DNA of 64,000 nt from Coleophoma eucalyptorum (Eukaryota > Ascomycota > Leotiomycetes > Helotiales > Dermateaceae), in contig JALRME010000026.1 of the NCBI GenBank assembly GCA_026120035.1, forward strand, positions 587,298 through 651,297, read 5' to 3'. Positions 48,861 to 62,068 of the stretch are shown here, one piece after another. Positions within the stretch are counted from its first letter, which is position 1. Each line of letters starts with the position of its first letter. The translations under genes and the position numbers were made by a program. The notes below the pieces were generated by a model. The model saw only the letters and a list, made by a program, of their open reading frames with translations, searched no databases and was not told the DNA's origin.

Positions 48861-49139
48861 TATCCAAGAAACTGGCCCTTGGAAGCATCGAGGGAAGTTG
48901 CGGTCGAGATCGTCGATGTCGAAAATAAATTGCTAGCCGATCTCCACGCTTCTTTGTTCAAATCGCGAAATCTTGGCGCGCTAAACCTTAAATTTAAGAG
49001 AGCTACCAAAATTCTTTAGCAGAGCGAAGCAAATCATATCAAAGCACAACAACACTGTCGCAAGCCTTTGTCAACTCGATCCACTCGGAATTTTCTATAC
49101 TCGGGAGCCTTTTGCGACCAGTTCAATCAAAGTCTTAAC
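48861..49139. promoter_or_regulatory. Shared divergent promoter of TFIIIA and RPB6
   Basis: Only 279 bp separate the two start codons, so the genes very likely share a promoter or have overlapping ones. No named operator is recognised. Both products serve RNA polymerase III transcription, so joint regulation is plausible. Confidence 0.6.
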
Positions 49140-49893
49140 ATGTCAGACTTCGGAGATGATGACAACGGAGGGTTAGTTAGACGTTTTGCACGCGCAGACG
49201 AAAACGCTGACATGAAGACCATAGTTTCTCCCCAACCTACGAGAACGAGGAGCCAGAGTACGACCCCGATGAGCCAGTAGAGCCCTTCGAAGGCGAGACA
49301 AATGGGCACGTTGATGACCTTGCGGTTGGCCAGAACCCCGACCAGCTTTTGACCCACGGAGAGCGAGGTGTTGTTGTTTCTGGAGATCCTGCTGCGGCGG
49401 CGAACAGGGGGAAGGCAGCAGAGAAGGCACCGAAGGATAAGAAGATTCCAAACGACCAAAGAACGACCACTCCCTACATGACCAAGTACGAGAGAGCAAG
49501 AATCCTGGGCACAAGAGCATTGCAGATCAGGTCAGTGGCTACCAAGCATAGGAAATGGGCTCTATTTTGACGTTTTGTTAGCATGAATGCGCCAGTTCTT
49601 GTCGATTTGGAGGGAGAGACGGATCCGTTACAGATTGCGATCAAGGAATTGCGCGAAAAGAAGATACCCCTGATTGTTCGGCGGTACATGCCCGATGGCT
49701 GGTAAGTTGCTTTTTTTTATTAATTTTCTCTGAGAGCATATCAATTGGAATGTAGCCCTGAGATCTCTTTCTTCCCATGGAAGAGGTTGGGATAGAACGT
49801 CTAGAAGCAAGATATCACTCTTTTGAGATTTTTGACAGATGCTAACATCAAATCAGGTATGAGGACTGGACTTGCGAAGAGCTTCTGCAGTAA
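49140..49893 (+). CDS. RPO26: RNA polymerase subunit RPB6 (RPABC2, shared by Pol I, II and III)
   Basis: Small subunit common to all three nuclear RNA polymerases, needed for enzyme assembly and stability. Four exons, 49140-49171, 49225-49530, 49582-49701 and 49857-49893, give 164 residues; yeast Rpo26 has 155. Introns are 53, 51 and 155 nt. The acidic N-terminus ([20 protein letters not shown]) is typical. The conserved C-terminal core is complete: [60 protein letters not shown] and [11 protein letters not shown]. The first intron has donor GTTAGT and a CGCTGAC branch site; the last exon is 37 nt, so the essential C-terminal helix depends on correct splicing. Identity is certain. Confidence 0.96.
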
Positions 49894-50405
49894 GCAGGTG
49901 TATGTGTACTAATTGGCGGTCCTGCATAGCAAAAGGGGACGGAACGGCGTATTAAAAGGCGTTTTTAGGAACACATTTTCATTTGATGAGCATGAGGTCG
50001 GAGATATCTCCTTTGGACTGAAATCCCAAGCACATGCAAAAAACATAAAGGATGACAGGGCATTTGAACAGCAGATAGAACAATCCCGAGTAGGAGTATA
50101 AAACACCCAACAGGGCATAAGAAAACATTCTGGTTTGCAGAAGCACTAGATCTCCGAAGGACTTTATTGCCTAATTAAGTGCCGAGTCGAGCAAGGGTGA
50201 ATGAGAGCGGGGAGCATCAAGTAGTAAGGTGGGGTTTTTTCGTCATTACAGCAAAAACATCCCGAGTGAGCTCCAAAAAGATACCGAGAGGAATATAAGA
50301 TTTAGTCCACCCCTCCAACCCCTCACTTCTATCGTATTTCTTCAATATCTATACAACCACATTTTCCTCCCCGACTTTTTACATACCTTGTTAAACGTTC
50401 AGACA

Positions 50406-51404
50406 ATGGCTTTCACAACCAAAGCAACAATTGCGTCCTTCGGTGGAAAGCTGTTAAAGCTCACCCACAATGCTTCAACAACAGGTTGCGAAATGGCACT
50501 GAATCTCTACATCCCACCATCCGCATCTCCAGCACACAAAGTCCCAGTCCTCTTCTATCTCGCCGGTCTGACCTGCACGGGCGACAATGGCGCGGAGAAG
50601 GGATTTTTCCAATACGGCGCAAGCCAGAAGGGCATGGCTGTTGTATACCCAGACACCTCTCCACGTATGGCATCATACACATAGCTCCAACGAACAGTTT
50701 GAAACAGAACCCTAACAACCACAAAACAGGAGGGCTTAAGATCGCCGGCGAAGACGACTCGTGGGATTTCGGCACTGGCGCCGGATTCTACATCAACGCA
50801 ACCAAGGCGCCATACTCATCAAACTACAAGATGGAAAGCTACATCACCAGCGAGCTCCCACAAGCGCTATTCTCCGCCTTCCCAGAGCTAGACTCTGGTC
50901 GGGTCTCCATTAGTGGACACTCGATGGGCGGACACGGCGCGCTGACGTTGTTCCTTAAGAACCCAGGCATGTACAAGAGCGTGTCGGCATTCGCACCGAT
51001 CACGAACCCGACTAAGTGCCCGTGGGGCGAGAAGGCCTTCACGGGGTATTTCGGAGACGAGGATAAGGAGGGGTGGAAGAAACATGACGCGACTGAATTG
51101 GTGAAGACCTGGGAAGGGGAGAGGCTTGATATTTTGATTGATGTTGGCACTGGTGATAACTTTTATAAGCAGGGCCAGTTACTGCCCGAGAACTTTGAAA
51201 AGGCTGTGCAAGACAGTGGGAAGAAGGGCCTGGTGCTGAGGTATCAAGATGTGAGTATTCTATGCCTATTGGCTATTTATTTTTGACGAAGACAACTCTT
51301 TACTAATAACTTATAATTTTTAGGGATATGACCATTCGTACTTCTTCATCTCTTCTTTCGCGACGGATCATATCAATCATGCTGCCAAATACCTCTTCGC
51401 GTAG
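50406..51404 (+). CDS. S-formylglutathione hydrolase (esterase D)
   Basis: Cytosolic serine hydrolase that splits S-formylglutathione into glutathione and formate, the second step of glutathione-dependent formaldehyde detoxification. Three exons, 50406-50664, 50730-51250 and 51324-51404, give 286 residues, the usual length. The triad is visible: Ser151 in SISGHSMGGHGALT, Asp229 in VGTGDNFYKQGQ and His264 in GYDHSYFFISSF. The oxyanion-side motif YLAGLTCTGDNGAEKGFFQY is present; many homologues read LTCTEDN, so Gly replaces a common Glu. The first splice restores SPRGLKIAGEDDSWDFGTGA. A TATAAG element about 110 bp upstream of the ATG may be the TATA box. Identity is firm. Confidence 0.94.
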
Positions 51405-51882
51405 GTAGAATTGTCAATGGTTAACATTGAAATATACCCTGAAGCTCATGTACATAGAAGCAACAAGCATGACAGGCTGCAGAAGTTATGAGGCACACCT
51501 CATTCACAGCCTATGAGAAGAGTCACTGGTGAAAAGAGGAGTAATTCGAGCACTACCATCGTTTCTATTCCTAGCGAACTAATGCTCAGCTACCACGATG
51601 ACACGACCCATAACCAGTTATGCCGCAAGCGTGCAGTAATACTCCAAGACCCCTGTCTATAGAAATATTGTGACAAATAACCAAACTCCGCCCATGATGC
51701 AAACAGTCCTTTTCCCTTGACCGGCCGTCATTCCGATAATGCAGCCTCTGTATATACAAGTCATCAAGCATCTACAATTATAGTAACAAGCCCTTCTTTT
51801 GGGTAACCCCAATACATGCAAGAAAGGAAACCCCGCCTCCCATTGATATATGGAATTGCATCAAGCCTTGGATAGACACAAT
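51405..51882. other. Convergent intergenic region
   Basis: A 478-bp space between the stop codons of S-formylglutathione hydrolase (+) and the Whi5/Nrm1-like gene (-). No gene is seen. Confidence 0.65.
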
Positions 51883-53183
51883 CTAGCGGCGTGCTCCCAT
51901 GAGACTTAAAAGTCCATCCGCAGCTCTCCCCTTAACCACACTGCTGGTTAGGTCCGCACCGGATGAGCTATACTTTTCGGGCGTTTGAGACCACATAGGT
52001 GCCTCTAAATGGGGCGGATTAAGTAAACCGTGTCGCTGACGTGGGAGAATGGGTGTGGTAGTTGGGTCGTGGGCATGCTTAGCAGGAGAGACTGGCGGAG
52101 AGGACGATATATGTGCAAGTCGCTCTTTGATAAACGAGGACCCCCTAGCACCAATTTCTGGTAAGGAATTATGGCGCGCTGTTGACGGTGCTGACGTTGA
52201 TTGGTTTTCAGTAGTGATTGCGGGTGGAAGACGAGGTAGGGGAGGGAATTTTGACGACATTGTTCTAACTTGGAGACGAGACAGTGGAACGTCGAGTTGA
52301 TTTGTTCGTAACTTGTAACTGGCGAGACCCAGGCGAAGCCTGATTGCGGTGGCTTTCTGCTTCTTGGTCAGACAAGATATTGGGAAATGCGAGGGGTTGC
52401 AACAAACTTGGCGTATTTCTGCGGGTGTAAGAGATCGTGCAGGAGGGGGTACAACAGCAGCCGGTTCTCGGGCAGTAGTATTTTGAGCCACAGGTTCCTG
52501 ATCAGGTTCAGTGATATTCGTAGTGATTGTATTTTGCGTATCATCTAGGCCAGGACCGAAACTAAACGACGACGATGGCGAACTTGAAACTGGCGAGCTC
52601 CGTTCCACTTCTGGTAGTAAATCTCCATCACGTAGGTTCTAACACGGCATCAGCAAACATTCATGTTGGAAAGAATGGTTTGGCAATGATGTGATGAGCC
52701 ACTTCATTGTTGAGGCATGCAGCACCCCAGCACAAGCTCTTTCATGTAACTTACTGCAGCTTCGGACATTGCACATTCTCCCGAATGCACCGCTTCATCC
52801 TGACTATTTTGGTCACGATGACTGACATTGCCATCCTCCAAAACAGGCGATTGCACACAACTCTTCTTAGCTGGTCGATCGGTTGCTCCGTCCAAAGATG
52901 GCTCTTCTTCTGCACCGGCGATATCATCAGCGTGTCTCTTTCTGCCCACCACTCCAGCTGTCTCAGAAGAGCGCCTCCCCAGCGTCGTTTGGGGTGATAT
53001 AGTGAAGGATGCTGATAACGATGAATCCTCAGCCACTTGTCCCTTCTTTGTAAGAATGCTAGATTGCTGTTGCTGCTGCGATGGTTTCGACAAGGGGTTC
53101 TGCGACCCAGGGAGCAAGGTCGCGTTGACATCCAAGGCCGAAAGCACGCGACGCGTGGTTGTAGGAGGGTTGTTGGAAGACAT
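51883..53183 (-). CDS. Whi5/Nrm1-like G1/S transcriptional repressor
   Basis: Likely corepressor of G1/S transcription (SBF/MBF) of the Whi5/Nrm1 family. Two exons, 52755-53183 and 51883-52638, with a 116-nt intron, give 394 residues. Most of the protein is low complexity, rich in Ser, Pro and Gln (Gln run near residue 37), with several SP/TP sites suited to cyclin-dependent kinase control. The recognisable part is the short Whi5 block, about residues 225-270: LTPAEIRQVC, then LTKKQKATAIRLRLGLASYK and LRTNQLDVPLSRLQ, which match the helix-turn segment of that family. Outside this block nothing is conserved enough to separate Whi5 from Nrm1. A bipartite basic patch, VGRKRHADD with RPAKKS, may be a nuclear signal. 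Functional call rests on one short motif. Confidence 0.75.
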
Positions 53184-54161
53184 GTTGAAAGGCAGGAATA
53201 TAAGTAGACTTCAAATGGTTGAGGGACTGAAGCTGGGAAGGAGAGACTGGAGGAAGTGAGTATGGGCAGTCGCGTGTGGTTGATTGTCCTACGCGTACTG
53301 GTTAGTCGGTTGCAACCTCAGAGTAGATCCCCAATTAAGTAAAATCTTTGGTTTTGGAGGGGTAATTCAAAGTACCAAGTAAGAAGAGAACAAATCTGAC
53401 TGGAAACACTCCTCAATCTGGTGTTGTTGTCGTGCAATTGCAATTACAGAAATTAAGGCGGGCTCGTGTTGTTGAGGTCTTGCAGATCGGTGATAGCGAG
53501 GACCCTTAATCGAGAGGGTGTCTCTATCGTCGCCTCATATCGCAACTAATTCGTGTAGTGCACAGAGAACGCGTTTGTGCATAATTTGTATTCATAATAA
53601 ACACAAGAAATAACAAACATCAAATTATGTCTGGGTCATGGCAAACTGTTTGAGGATCTGGAGATCTTCTAATGGGACCTCAGTACCTTTCCCTCAAGGT
53701 TCCATGCGAGTCAGATCCGTCGTACCTTGCAGCTACCCTCGTTCACATTTATTGGCTTTTATGGCGATCACAGTAGTTCCAGTTCGGTATGACAGATCAC
53801 CTGCAGAGTCAATGCACATATCGATAGCACTATACTAACTAAACAGGAAGAACATGGTCTGACATTGAAACCCGTCTTGACTTGATACGAAAAGAAATGG
53901 AAGCCGATAAATCGCTAAATAAAGATACTCGTTTTCCCAATTGTCAACCCGGTTGACCTTGATTGATCCTTTCCAAAACCCATAGATTACACTGCTGGAA
54001 CCATCCAGCTTCCAATCGCTATTGCAAGTTCACTGAACGCCCAAAAATGCTTTTCCTGTGGTATCTCATATCTGTTCCCCAGCCGATATTAACCATGGAC
54101 GTCATTGTCCGTCCACAACGCCGCCGCAACCAAAGAAAATCTATATGTGAAAACCATCCGC
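53184..54161. other. Intergenic, no gene seen
   Basis: A 978-bp space upstream of the Whi5/Nrm1-like start and downstream of the MED15 stop, both minus strand. It should contain the promoter of the former and the terminator of the latter. No specific element is recognised. Confidence 0.6.
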
Positions 54162-57100
54162 CTATTCTGCGTTCATCGAGAAAAGAGAAGTATCAAAGGA
54201 GAAAGGTTTATCGAATGCTGAAGTATCAGCCTTGTCCCAACTGTCGAAGACTGCCAGTGGTTTGTCGTCGTCAAACATGGACATGTCTATGCCGCCCTCA
54301 GAATCAATGTTGTAACTGCTCATATCAAATAAAGTATCGGCATCGCTAGGGCCAAAGGGTTGCCAGTTTTCATCGAAGATATCGAGGCTGATGTCCAAAG
54401 CAACCCCTTCGGAAATGTCGCTATTTGGTTCGGAAACACCCGAATCCTTGCTAGATTCAGGTGTATCATTTGGTGTAATTGACCGATACACGTTCATATC
54501 AGAGATGGCACCACCAGCACCACTCTCAAAAGCTTGAAAGCCTTGTAGAAGTTCATGAGGATCAATCGTCGCATTTGCCCACGGGTCCAATACGGCAGTG
54601 TCTGGAGCCAATGGACCAGACTTCTTGCCATTGTCGCTTTGTGCTTTTTCTTGTGCATCCTTCGAAGACTCACCCTTAATATGTGACGTACCATTGCTCT
54701 TCGCATCAGTTATGCTGACCTGTCGGTTCATTGGAGTAGAAGCAGGAACTGGAGTGGCACCAGTCTTTATATTTGGTGTTTGCCCTTGCTTAGATGCTGT
54801 CGGTACCATCTTTGTACTATTTGGTGCTGTTGTAGCATCAGGAGCAGCAACTTGTTTCAATGAACCATCGGAATTCAGACCCAGCATGCCAGCGAGATTC
54901 TCCTGAGCATATTTGAGCGGATCTTCGAGGGGCTTCACGTGCTCCTCTTGAGTGTGGCGCTTAAGATCTTCTTCAGTCTCAAAGCCCGCCTTATGGCGCT
55001 CACACTCGGGTTCTGGGCATGCGATGGCAGGCTTCGTCTGCATTGCTTGCTGTCGCTTCCTTTCGGGAGACAATCCCTTGGTAACAACTGGAGATGCTGT
55101 AGAACCCGGTGTCAACTGCCCAGGCGCAGCACTGGAGTTCGGCTTTTGCTTCTTTCGCGCAGGGATATGCAAATTTTCTTGCGTAAGCCCTGCCTTACCA
55201 ATATATGCCGGTTGCCCATGAGGAGACGAGGCACCAAATGCAAAAGGTGGCTGAGCCGACGTTGGAGCTGCAGGGGTATTGCTTCCACCACGACTGCCTG
55301 ACCTTTGGTGCAGCTTGTTCAGCTGTTGTTGTTGTTGCTGCAAGTTGGCCGCGTTCAATGGTGCAGAAGCAGCCGACGATGATTGTGTCGTCGTCGTAGA
55401 TTGCTGTGGAGGTGCTGCTTGGCCACCGCTTTTCTTGAACATGTCAGGGAATCGGTCACTAAGATCTTTTACCATAGTGCCTAACATCGCCCGAGCCTGT
55501 TCAATTTCTGCTGGAAGTATAGAGAAATTGTCCTTCATTCGATTCATCTCACCATCCAGGAACTGCTTTTGCAGTCGATGTCGCTTGAGAACGTTAGTTT
55601 TAAACTTCAGAAATGGTATCGAAGAAACTTACTGTACGGAAGAAGATTCTCGCCCGTGAATCGTCGTGCGTCAGCTGATACCATCTAGGTATCGCCTTAC
55701 CTACGGCATTCAGAGGAGCGAGAAGGTCCCTCAACATACTAGTTACAGTTGCCTTAGTATCAGCATCCATAGGGATCTCAGGTAATGGCTCTCGAGCCCG
55801 TTGCGCTTCCTCATTCAAGATAATTCGGAGCTTGTTAAGTTCGTTGCTTGTCTGTTGCTTAACTTGTGCAGCGCGTGCTTGTTCATATCTCTCCCGCGCC
55901 TTGGGGTCCATGGCATTGAGCTGTTGGGCAGTAAGGACAGGGATATTTGACATTCGGTTCTGCATCCCGGGTTGGGATTGTCCCGGAGCCTGTTGCGAAG
56001 CAGGCCGTTGCTGTTGCAAGTTCGGATTTGGAACCTCGACAACATCATCGCTGCTGGCCCGCTTGAGATTCTTTGCAGGCTGCGCAGGTGAAGAACCTTG
56101 AGCGGCACGTGAATTGGCTGCGGGTGGTCGGGCTGCACGGTTCGTAGGTGTAGACTCTGCCGATGGAGCGGGTTGTTGTGGTTTTGCTTGAGGCTTTGGG
56201 GGCATTCTTTGTTGATTCATGTTCGCTTGCTGTTGGTTGGCATTGTTACGATTTTGGGCCATCATCTGAGCCTGGTTGTTCATCTGCAGCTGCATCTGCA
56301 TCAATTGATGCTGGCGCTGTTGCTGTTGCTGAGGAGTCATTTGTGCAGTCTGGTTTTGGGCCCTCATAAGCATTGCTCTGATCTGATCATCGGTTGCTCC
56401 CGCCATTTTCCCGGTTGGATGGTGCCGCACTGCATTTATTTCTTCTTGTGTTGGTATTCTTGGACCTCCAGGTCCTCCCATATTGATCCCATTGGGAACT
56501 TGCATCGGATTTTGTCCCATTGGTGCCACAGGGGCTGCCATACCTGGAGGAACCATTGGGACTTGGCCCGGCCCAGGCATAGGTCCACCAGGGTTCAGAC
56601 CGCCTTGTTGTTGTTGCTGCTGCTGTTGAGCCTGCTGATTCCGAGCTCTCATAATAGTTCCATAGTGCATCCTTTGGAGAGTTTTGATGCCCTCCAAAAT
56701 TTCTGGTGCTAGCCCATTTGAAGCTGCCCACTGTTTAAGTTGACCCCACTTTTTTATCTCTGGAGGAATCGATCTAGGCATAGTTGGATGGTTCGCAATA
56801 TTGGGGGGGTAATCAATATTATCCATCTGCATCATAATCCGCTGTTCATTAGCATTTGGGACACCTTGCGGCCGTTGCTGTGGCTGTTGTAGTGGATTTT
56901 GCTGAAGTCTTGCCATCTGTTGTTGAAGCATCATTTGCTGCTGAGGAGTCATATTAGCAGCCATGTTCTGAGGGGCACGCTGTCCATTTGGCGTCATCAT
57001 GAACTGATTCGCTTGGTTTTGCTGATTGAATTGGCCTTGCTGAGGAATGGGCTGTCCTGGCCGGACCTGGTTGTTACCCTGCATGGGCATAGGTCTCCCA

Positions 57101-58979
57101 GGCTGACCAGCCTGTGCTGCGTTCTGTTGCGCTTGCCGTTGCTCATGCCACCTGTTAACCACTTCGTTCAACTTGTCCGGGGGTAATGTAGCGAGTCGTT
57201 GTTGCTGGTCTTGCGGAACACTTGCGAACATTTGTGCCACTAGTGCAGCATTGTTTGGACCTCCAAGTTGTCGTTGGGCGCCTTGAGTGAATCGTGGATC
57301 GAGTGGCTGTCCGAACTGCGCAGCGGGGTTCACCTGTGGAGGGTCAGGCTGAGCCATTGCCTGGGCTGGAGTCCTCAGTGGTGTGTTTAGGGTATTCATT
57401 GCAGGACTTTGCTGGGGAGGTACTGGACCGGGCCCCATCCCACCTGGTTGTCCTTGAAGAGCTATCTGCTGGGCCTTTGCTTGAGCATTAGCTCGAATTT
57501 GGGCCTGGGACTGAGATTGCTGCATAGCAGCTTGCTGAAGTCTTTGCTGTTGTGCCAACATTTGCTGTTGTTGTTGCTGCCGGTTCATGTTGGGGTTATT
57601 AGATAGCGCTCTTTGGTCCATCATGTTCATAGGTTGGCCACCCATACCACCAGGTTGTGGTGTAGCATTGCGTTGCGTTCCACTAACAGGGACCACCATC
57701 TGCCCGGCTTCTTGGGCCATGACCCCAGCCTGCTGTTGCTGCCCGATAATATTTTCCATTCCTCCCACGAATGACCCAAAGTCCGGCTTTCCTCCCATTG
57801 ATACAGGTGGCTGACCTTGGTTATTCATAGGACTAGGTTGCATCGACCGTTGCTGTTGCATAGCTGGTGCTCCGCCAGGGACATTTGGAGCTTGCTGGGA
57901 ATTTGCGAATTGTGCTTGTGCTTGCGCTTGAGCCACACGATTTGCCTTTTCCTGGCGCAACCGTTGCATTGCTTGATTTCGATAGTACACCACGACAGGA
58001 TCGACGTTTCTTGCAGCATAATTCTGAAGTGAAGCAGCATCCATCCTTTGGTTGATGTTGATTCTGACGTTATTCTTTTCCTCCTCCGATGCCTCATTCA
58101 TGAGCCTGTTGCAGATATCGTTGATACGAGCCGTGTCTTCCTTGGACAAATCTAGATTCTGTCGTCTCACCGGCCCGTTTTGCTGCTGCTGAGATTGCTG
58201 TGAGTGTTGTTGTTGCATGGCCATAAATTGCTGCTGCTGATTCGGTGTCATGTTTGGTGCCATTCCCTGGTTCGACATGCCCATCGCCATCTGTGGTGGT
58301 TGCTGCCCAGGGAGCGGAGAGGCCTGCATTTGATGCTGAAGATGTTGGAAACTCTGCTGCGGGTGCTGCGCCATATTCTGCGGCGCTTGGCCATTCTGGT
58401 TCATCATCATTTGCTGCGATCGTGCCTGTTGCTGAGCCTGTTGCTGAGCCTGGGCCTGAGCTTGAGCTTGGGCATTGATTGACTGTTGCATGTTCACTTG
58501 GTTCTGGTTGCGACGCTCGAGAAGTTGGTTCAACTTGTTTTGTACTTCAGCCTTATAGTGTTCCTGTAACAGATTAACATGTCAGTTTAAAATACTCGAA
58601 CATCCAGCCTAATGTGAGTTCTATATAGCATACCTTGTTTGGAGATTTTTCAAATATCTCTTTCTCAAACTTGATTCCTATCTCGCACATCTTCTGGAGA
58701 GGTGGCGCATTCGGTTGATTCTGGCTGGCGAGTCGCAGATTTCCGATACTGGAAAGTTGAGGTATCAGTCTCTACAAATTCAGGCTGCAAGTCCGTTGAA
58801 TTTATAACTCACATGCTTAAAACCAGACCCATGCGTTCTTGTATCAATACGTTCGACTGCCATCCTGACAACGGACCTGTTTGTTGGGTCAAAGTCTGGA
58901 AAATTAGTGATTGTATCTGGCTTGAAGCCTGGTTCATTGGTTGCTGCTGCTGCTGCATGCCTTGGAAGTTGGCGGCCAT
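54162..58979 (-). CDS. MED15: Mediator complex subunit 15 (Gal11-type, glutamine-rich)
   Basis: Tail-module subunit of the Mediator complex, the usual docking surface for transcription activators. Four exons, 58813-58979, 58634-58748, 55633-58563 and 54162-55583, give 1544 residues. The N-terminal KIX-like domain (about residues 15-115) is built across the first two introns: GPLSGWQSNVLIQERMGLVL, then NLRLASQNQPNAPPLQKMCE and FEKEIFEKSPNKEHYKAEVQ. A very long Gln/Asn/Met/Pro-rich region follows, with many poly-Q runs separated by short conserved patches such as ARINDICNRLMNEASEEEKN. The C-terminal part has ADTKATVTSMLRDLLAPLNA, RWYQLTHDDSRARIFFRT and a cysteine/histidine pair CPEPECERHKAGFETEED. 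The start is the first ATG before AANFQGMQQ. Repeats make length variation between strains likely. Confidence 0.9.
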
Positions 58980-61900
58980 GTTGGAAGGTCGGCACAGGCC
59001 AGTGACCCGACCTTGTTCGCTATTAAATGTTGCGATGACACTTTCAGGTGTTGACAATGATTCTCACAGTGCGAATATTTCCGTGTCGAGCGTGATAGAA
59101 GAAGAGTGGTGTGTGGGAAACAGATCTGGCAATAGGCTGCAGGCTCCCTAGGGCATCTTTGTGTCCCGCGAGGGACTCTTGTTGGAAATAGCGCACCCTT
59201 TTGCGACGCAGGATGTAGTACGAGGCGATAGGGCGACTTGGTTCGTTAGTGGTCGGTCGAAGCTCGATGGGTGAGCTATCGAACGTCCTGGGCTGAGGTG
59301 TCAGGGCTGAGAAGAGCGAGGAACGAGAGGCTGTCGTTGTTCTCGTCGGTGTGGTTGTCGTCGGCGGCGGCCTGGATCTGAAGGTCGTGCGAGCAATAGA
59401 CATGCACTGAAGCAGAGCTGAAGTGATCTGAAGTGATCTGAAGTATATAGCAGAGAAAGGATAGTAGTACACGAGGATGCGTGCGCTAGTCAAGCTGAAT
59501 CAAAGCGTTATTGTGAAGGCCCCAGGGTTTTAGGATGAAGAGACGAACATTAGAGATTATGAAGGTAGACGGCGGATAGAAGAATCGATGGCGGAGGGAT
59601 GATGAGTTGCGAGACGATGGAAGCTCTGTACCCGACAACTATACTCTGGCTGCAACCTCTCGAGGAGTGTATGTGTGCAGGAGCAGAGGGTTGCGTGTAT
59701 GAGATGTTGTTGGATGTGGTGTCAACCTTCGCACGCTCGCTCGTCCTTGGAGAAATGAGGGCCTTTGGAGCTAAACAGGGATCTCCTAGTTTGGGCAAAT
59801 CGACCTTGGCCCGATTTGACGTGCATCCCTCTGCCTCCTCTCGGAATCCATAATAATCACATTAATTGGAATCGCAACCAGAGAAAAAACAGATAATGAC
59901 GACGATGATCAAGAAAAGGAGCAAGATGAAAAAATAATTCTAGCCAGGTAGATTAGAAGCGATTCATGATTCAATTATTGCAGCTTCTATTTTACGCAGA
60001 GAAGATGCGTTGCATGTACGGCAACCAAGGAGGCGTCGCCACTGCTATCCGCTGTATGGCTCTACGGCTACAGTACTATGTTGCCTCGTGCATGTTCTTC
60101 AGCCGCTTTGGGTTTCCGTGTATTGATTGATACAAGTCTGACGGCCATTCCATTTTACACCTTTCGAGGTAAAATAAACCATTCATAAGAGGTTCTACAG
60201 AAGTACAAAGCAAAAGGGCCCGCAGCCTGAGAAAACGAATCTGAACCGCTTGGCGGGTGCCATACAATTGGGAGTCGGGGGACTGGGCGTCGACAGCACC
60301 AATTGCTACAAAGGGTCGATCCTTCACATGGGGACCACGTAGCGATGCCCGAGAGCCCCAGCAGAACAGCTGCTTGTCACAGCGGCACTCGTGGATATGG
60401 CGAAATAAGCCTGGTTTCCTTACCTTTTTTCTTTAATGACAATAAAATTACTAGTGTTGGATGGCTTTCGCTCTGAACAGATACAAAGAAACAATAATTA
60501 ATTACCTTGGTGCCCTAGCCATTAATTCTGAAGCTGCAATCGTTTTATTCGCATGGGTGTGTGGAGAGGCGTGAGGGGGCTTGCTGCCAAAGGCTGCTGA
60601 TCTGCGAGAATACGCCCTGTGCCTCGATCACCTGGAGGCTGGAGGCAGGTAGCCTATCCCATGTCAACGACAATAATACTGTAATAAAGTGATTTCCTGG
60701 CAGCCTTGAAAAACATTGCTTCACCGCAACTTGACCCCTTCTCTCGCCGCTCAAAAGGCCAGGAAAGAAGACGAGTACAATGTCGCGGACTTTTGCTGCT
60801 TTTCCTTCTCATTTGACCAACATCAGCTGAACCTCCTGCGATGAATCCAGAACAGGCTGCCAATGACAAGGCGGCCCAAGGTTGATGCACTGCAGTCAAG
60901 GTACACACCTCTAGGTAGGGGGGTCCAGTAGTGTCTTCGGATCCCGCCCGTCACACGCTGGTCGACAACCGAATGCTCAGAACTGGTACCGTCGTGGGAG
61001 ATCCTAAACTACCGCAGACCAATTGCACTGCCAGAAACGACGCCCAACAGCTGCTGAACAGCACGACGCAACACCACCACATGAGGTGATGAATCGAGTC
61101 GTCTGCAAAACCAGATGTGTAACAAGGCAGTATCCGCATTATTATGCTGCATGTCAGGAGAAATGCAAATAATGCAAGTAGAGTCGAGTGCCAGAGCCCG
61201 CGACAAATCTGGAATGGCACTCTGCCAATCATGCGACTTTAGCGCGACAAGGGGAATTGCCTGCGGCAGGGGTTCATTGGCTAGCCCGTTATTTTCGGAG
61301 GGGTGTGGAACTCGAAGAAGAGCTCAGTGATTCAGTCGCCTGCAGCAGCGGTAGTGTTTAGATTGGGCTCTCTTTCATGAAGCGGTTGAATAATTGCGTG
61401 TTGATACTGCGCTGGTCTCAAGTCCGCGAAGCGTTGTCCCTCTAGGTCCAGGACGTGGTCCAGAATGGTGGTTTATCGAGAACTCTCACTTGCACCCATG
61501 CGGAGCATTTGGATTTGACTTTGGTAGTGGCTCCACAGGAGCTTGAGGTATGCACGGCTCTTGAGAAGGCTTCACTCTGGTCTGGCTGCTCCAGGTTAGG
61601 CGGTGGTCCAAGTCCAACGGGTGGCTCGAATCATCTTGATTGTTATTCTCGCGTGAACCCATCCGCATGTCTAAAGATGATGTGATCTAAGACGTTGACC
61701 AAGAGACAGGCATGTGTCCAAGCTGACGATCGATCCATCGTTAAATTGCGAGGTAATGTTATCTCGATACAGTCGAGTCCAGTGCCGCACCGCACCGCAC
61801 TTGCTGTGCTGAGCGAAGAATCCTTCCTTCCTCGCATTCTCGCCGGGTCGACAAATGGCTTGTGCTGATAAGATAAGGCTGACTTCGGGTGCACATTTAC

Positions 61901-62068
61901 TCCGAACTCCGTAGCGTTGTGTGGGATGGAAGCTTGCCTCTGCCGCACTCTCTGCCCGCACTATAGCCTCCCATGTTTGCAAGACCTATGCAAGCACTAC
62001 GGATAAGTTTCTCAAAGACATCATCTACAGCAACCAGAAGATCTTTTAGTTCTACCATACTCTTCAGA
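58980..62068. other. Large divergent intergenic region
   Basis: A 3.1-kb space between the divergent MED15 (-) and aspartyl aminopeptidase (+) genes. No convincing gene is seen; frames at 59044-59493 (-), 61643-61982 (-) and others lack conserved features. It holds a decamer repeat at 59418-59445. It is long for a promoter, so an unrecognised non-coding transcript or a lost gene is possible. Confidence 0.55.
59418..59445. repeat. CTGAAGTGAT decamer tandem repeat
   Basis: Two perfect CTGAAGTGAT units plus a partial third lie about 440 bp upstream of the MED15 start codon. Confidence 0.8.

Noticed and set aside
56163..58482. Several leucine- or valine-rich open frames on the plus strand opposite MED15.
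   Set aside because: They are antisense shadows of CAG/CAA glutamine runs, not genes.
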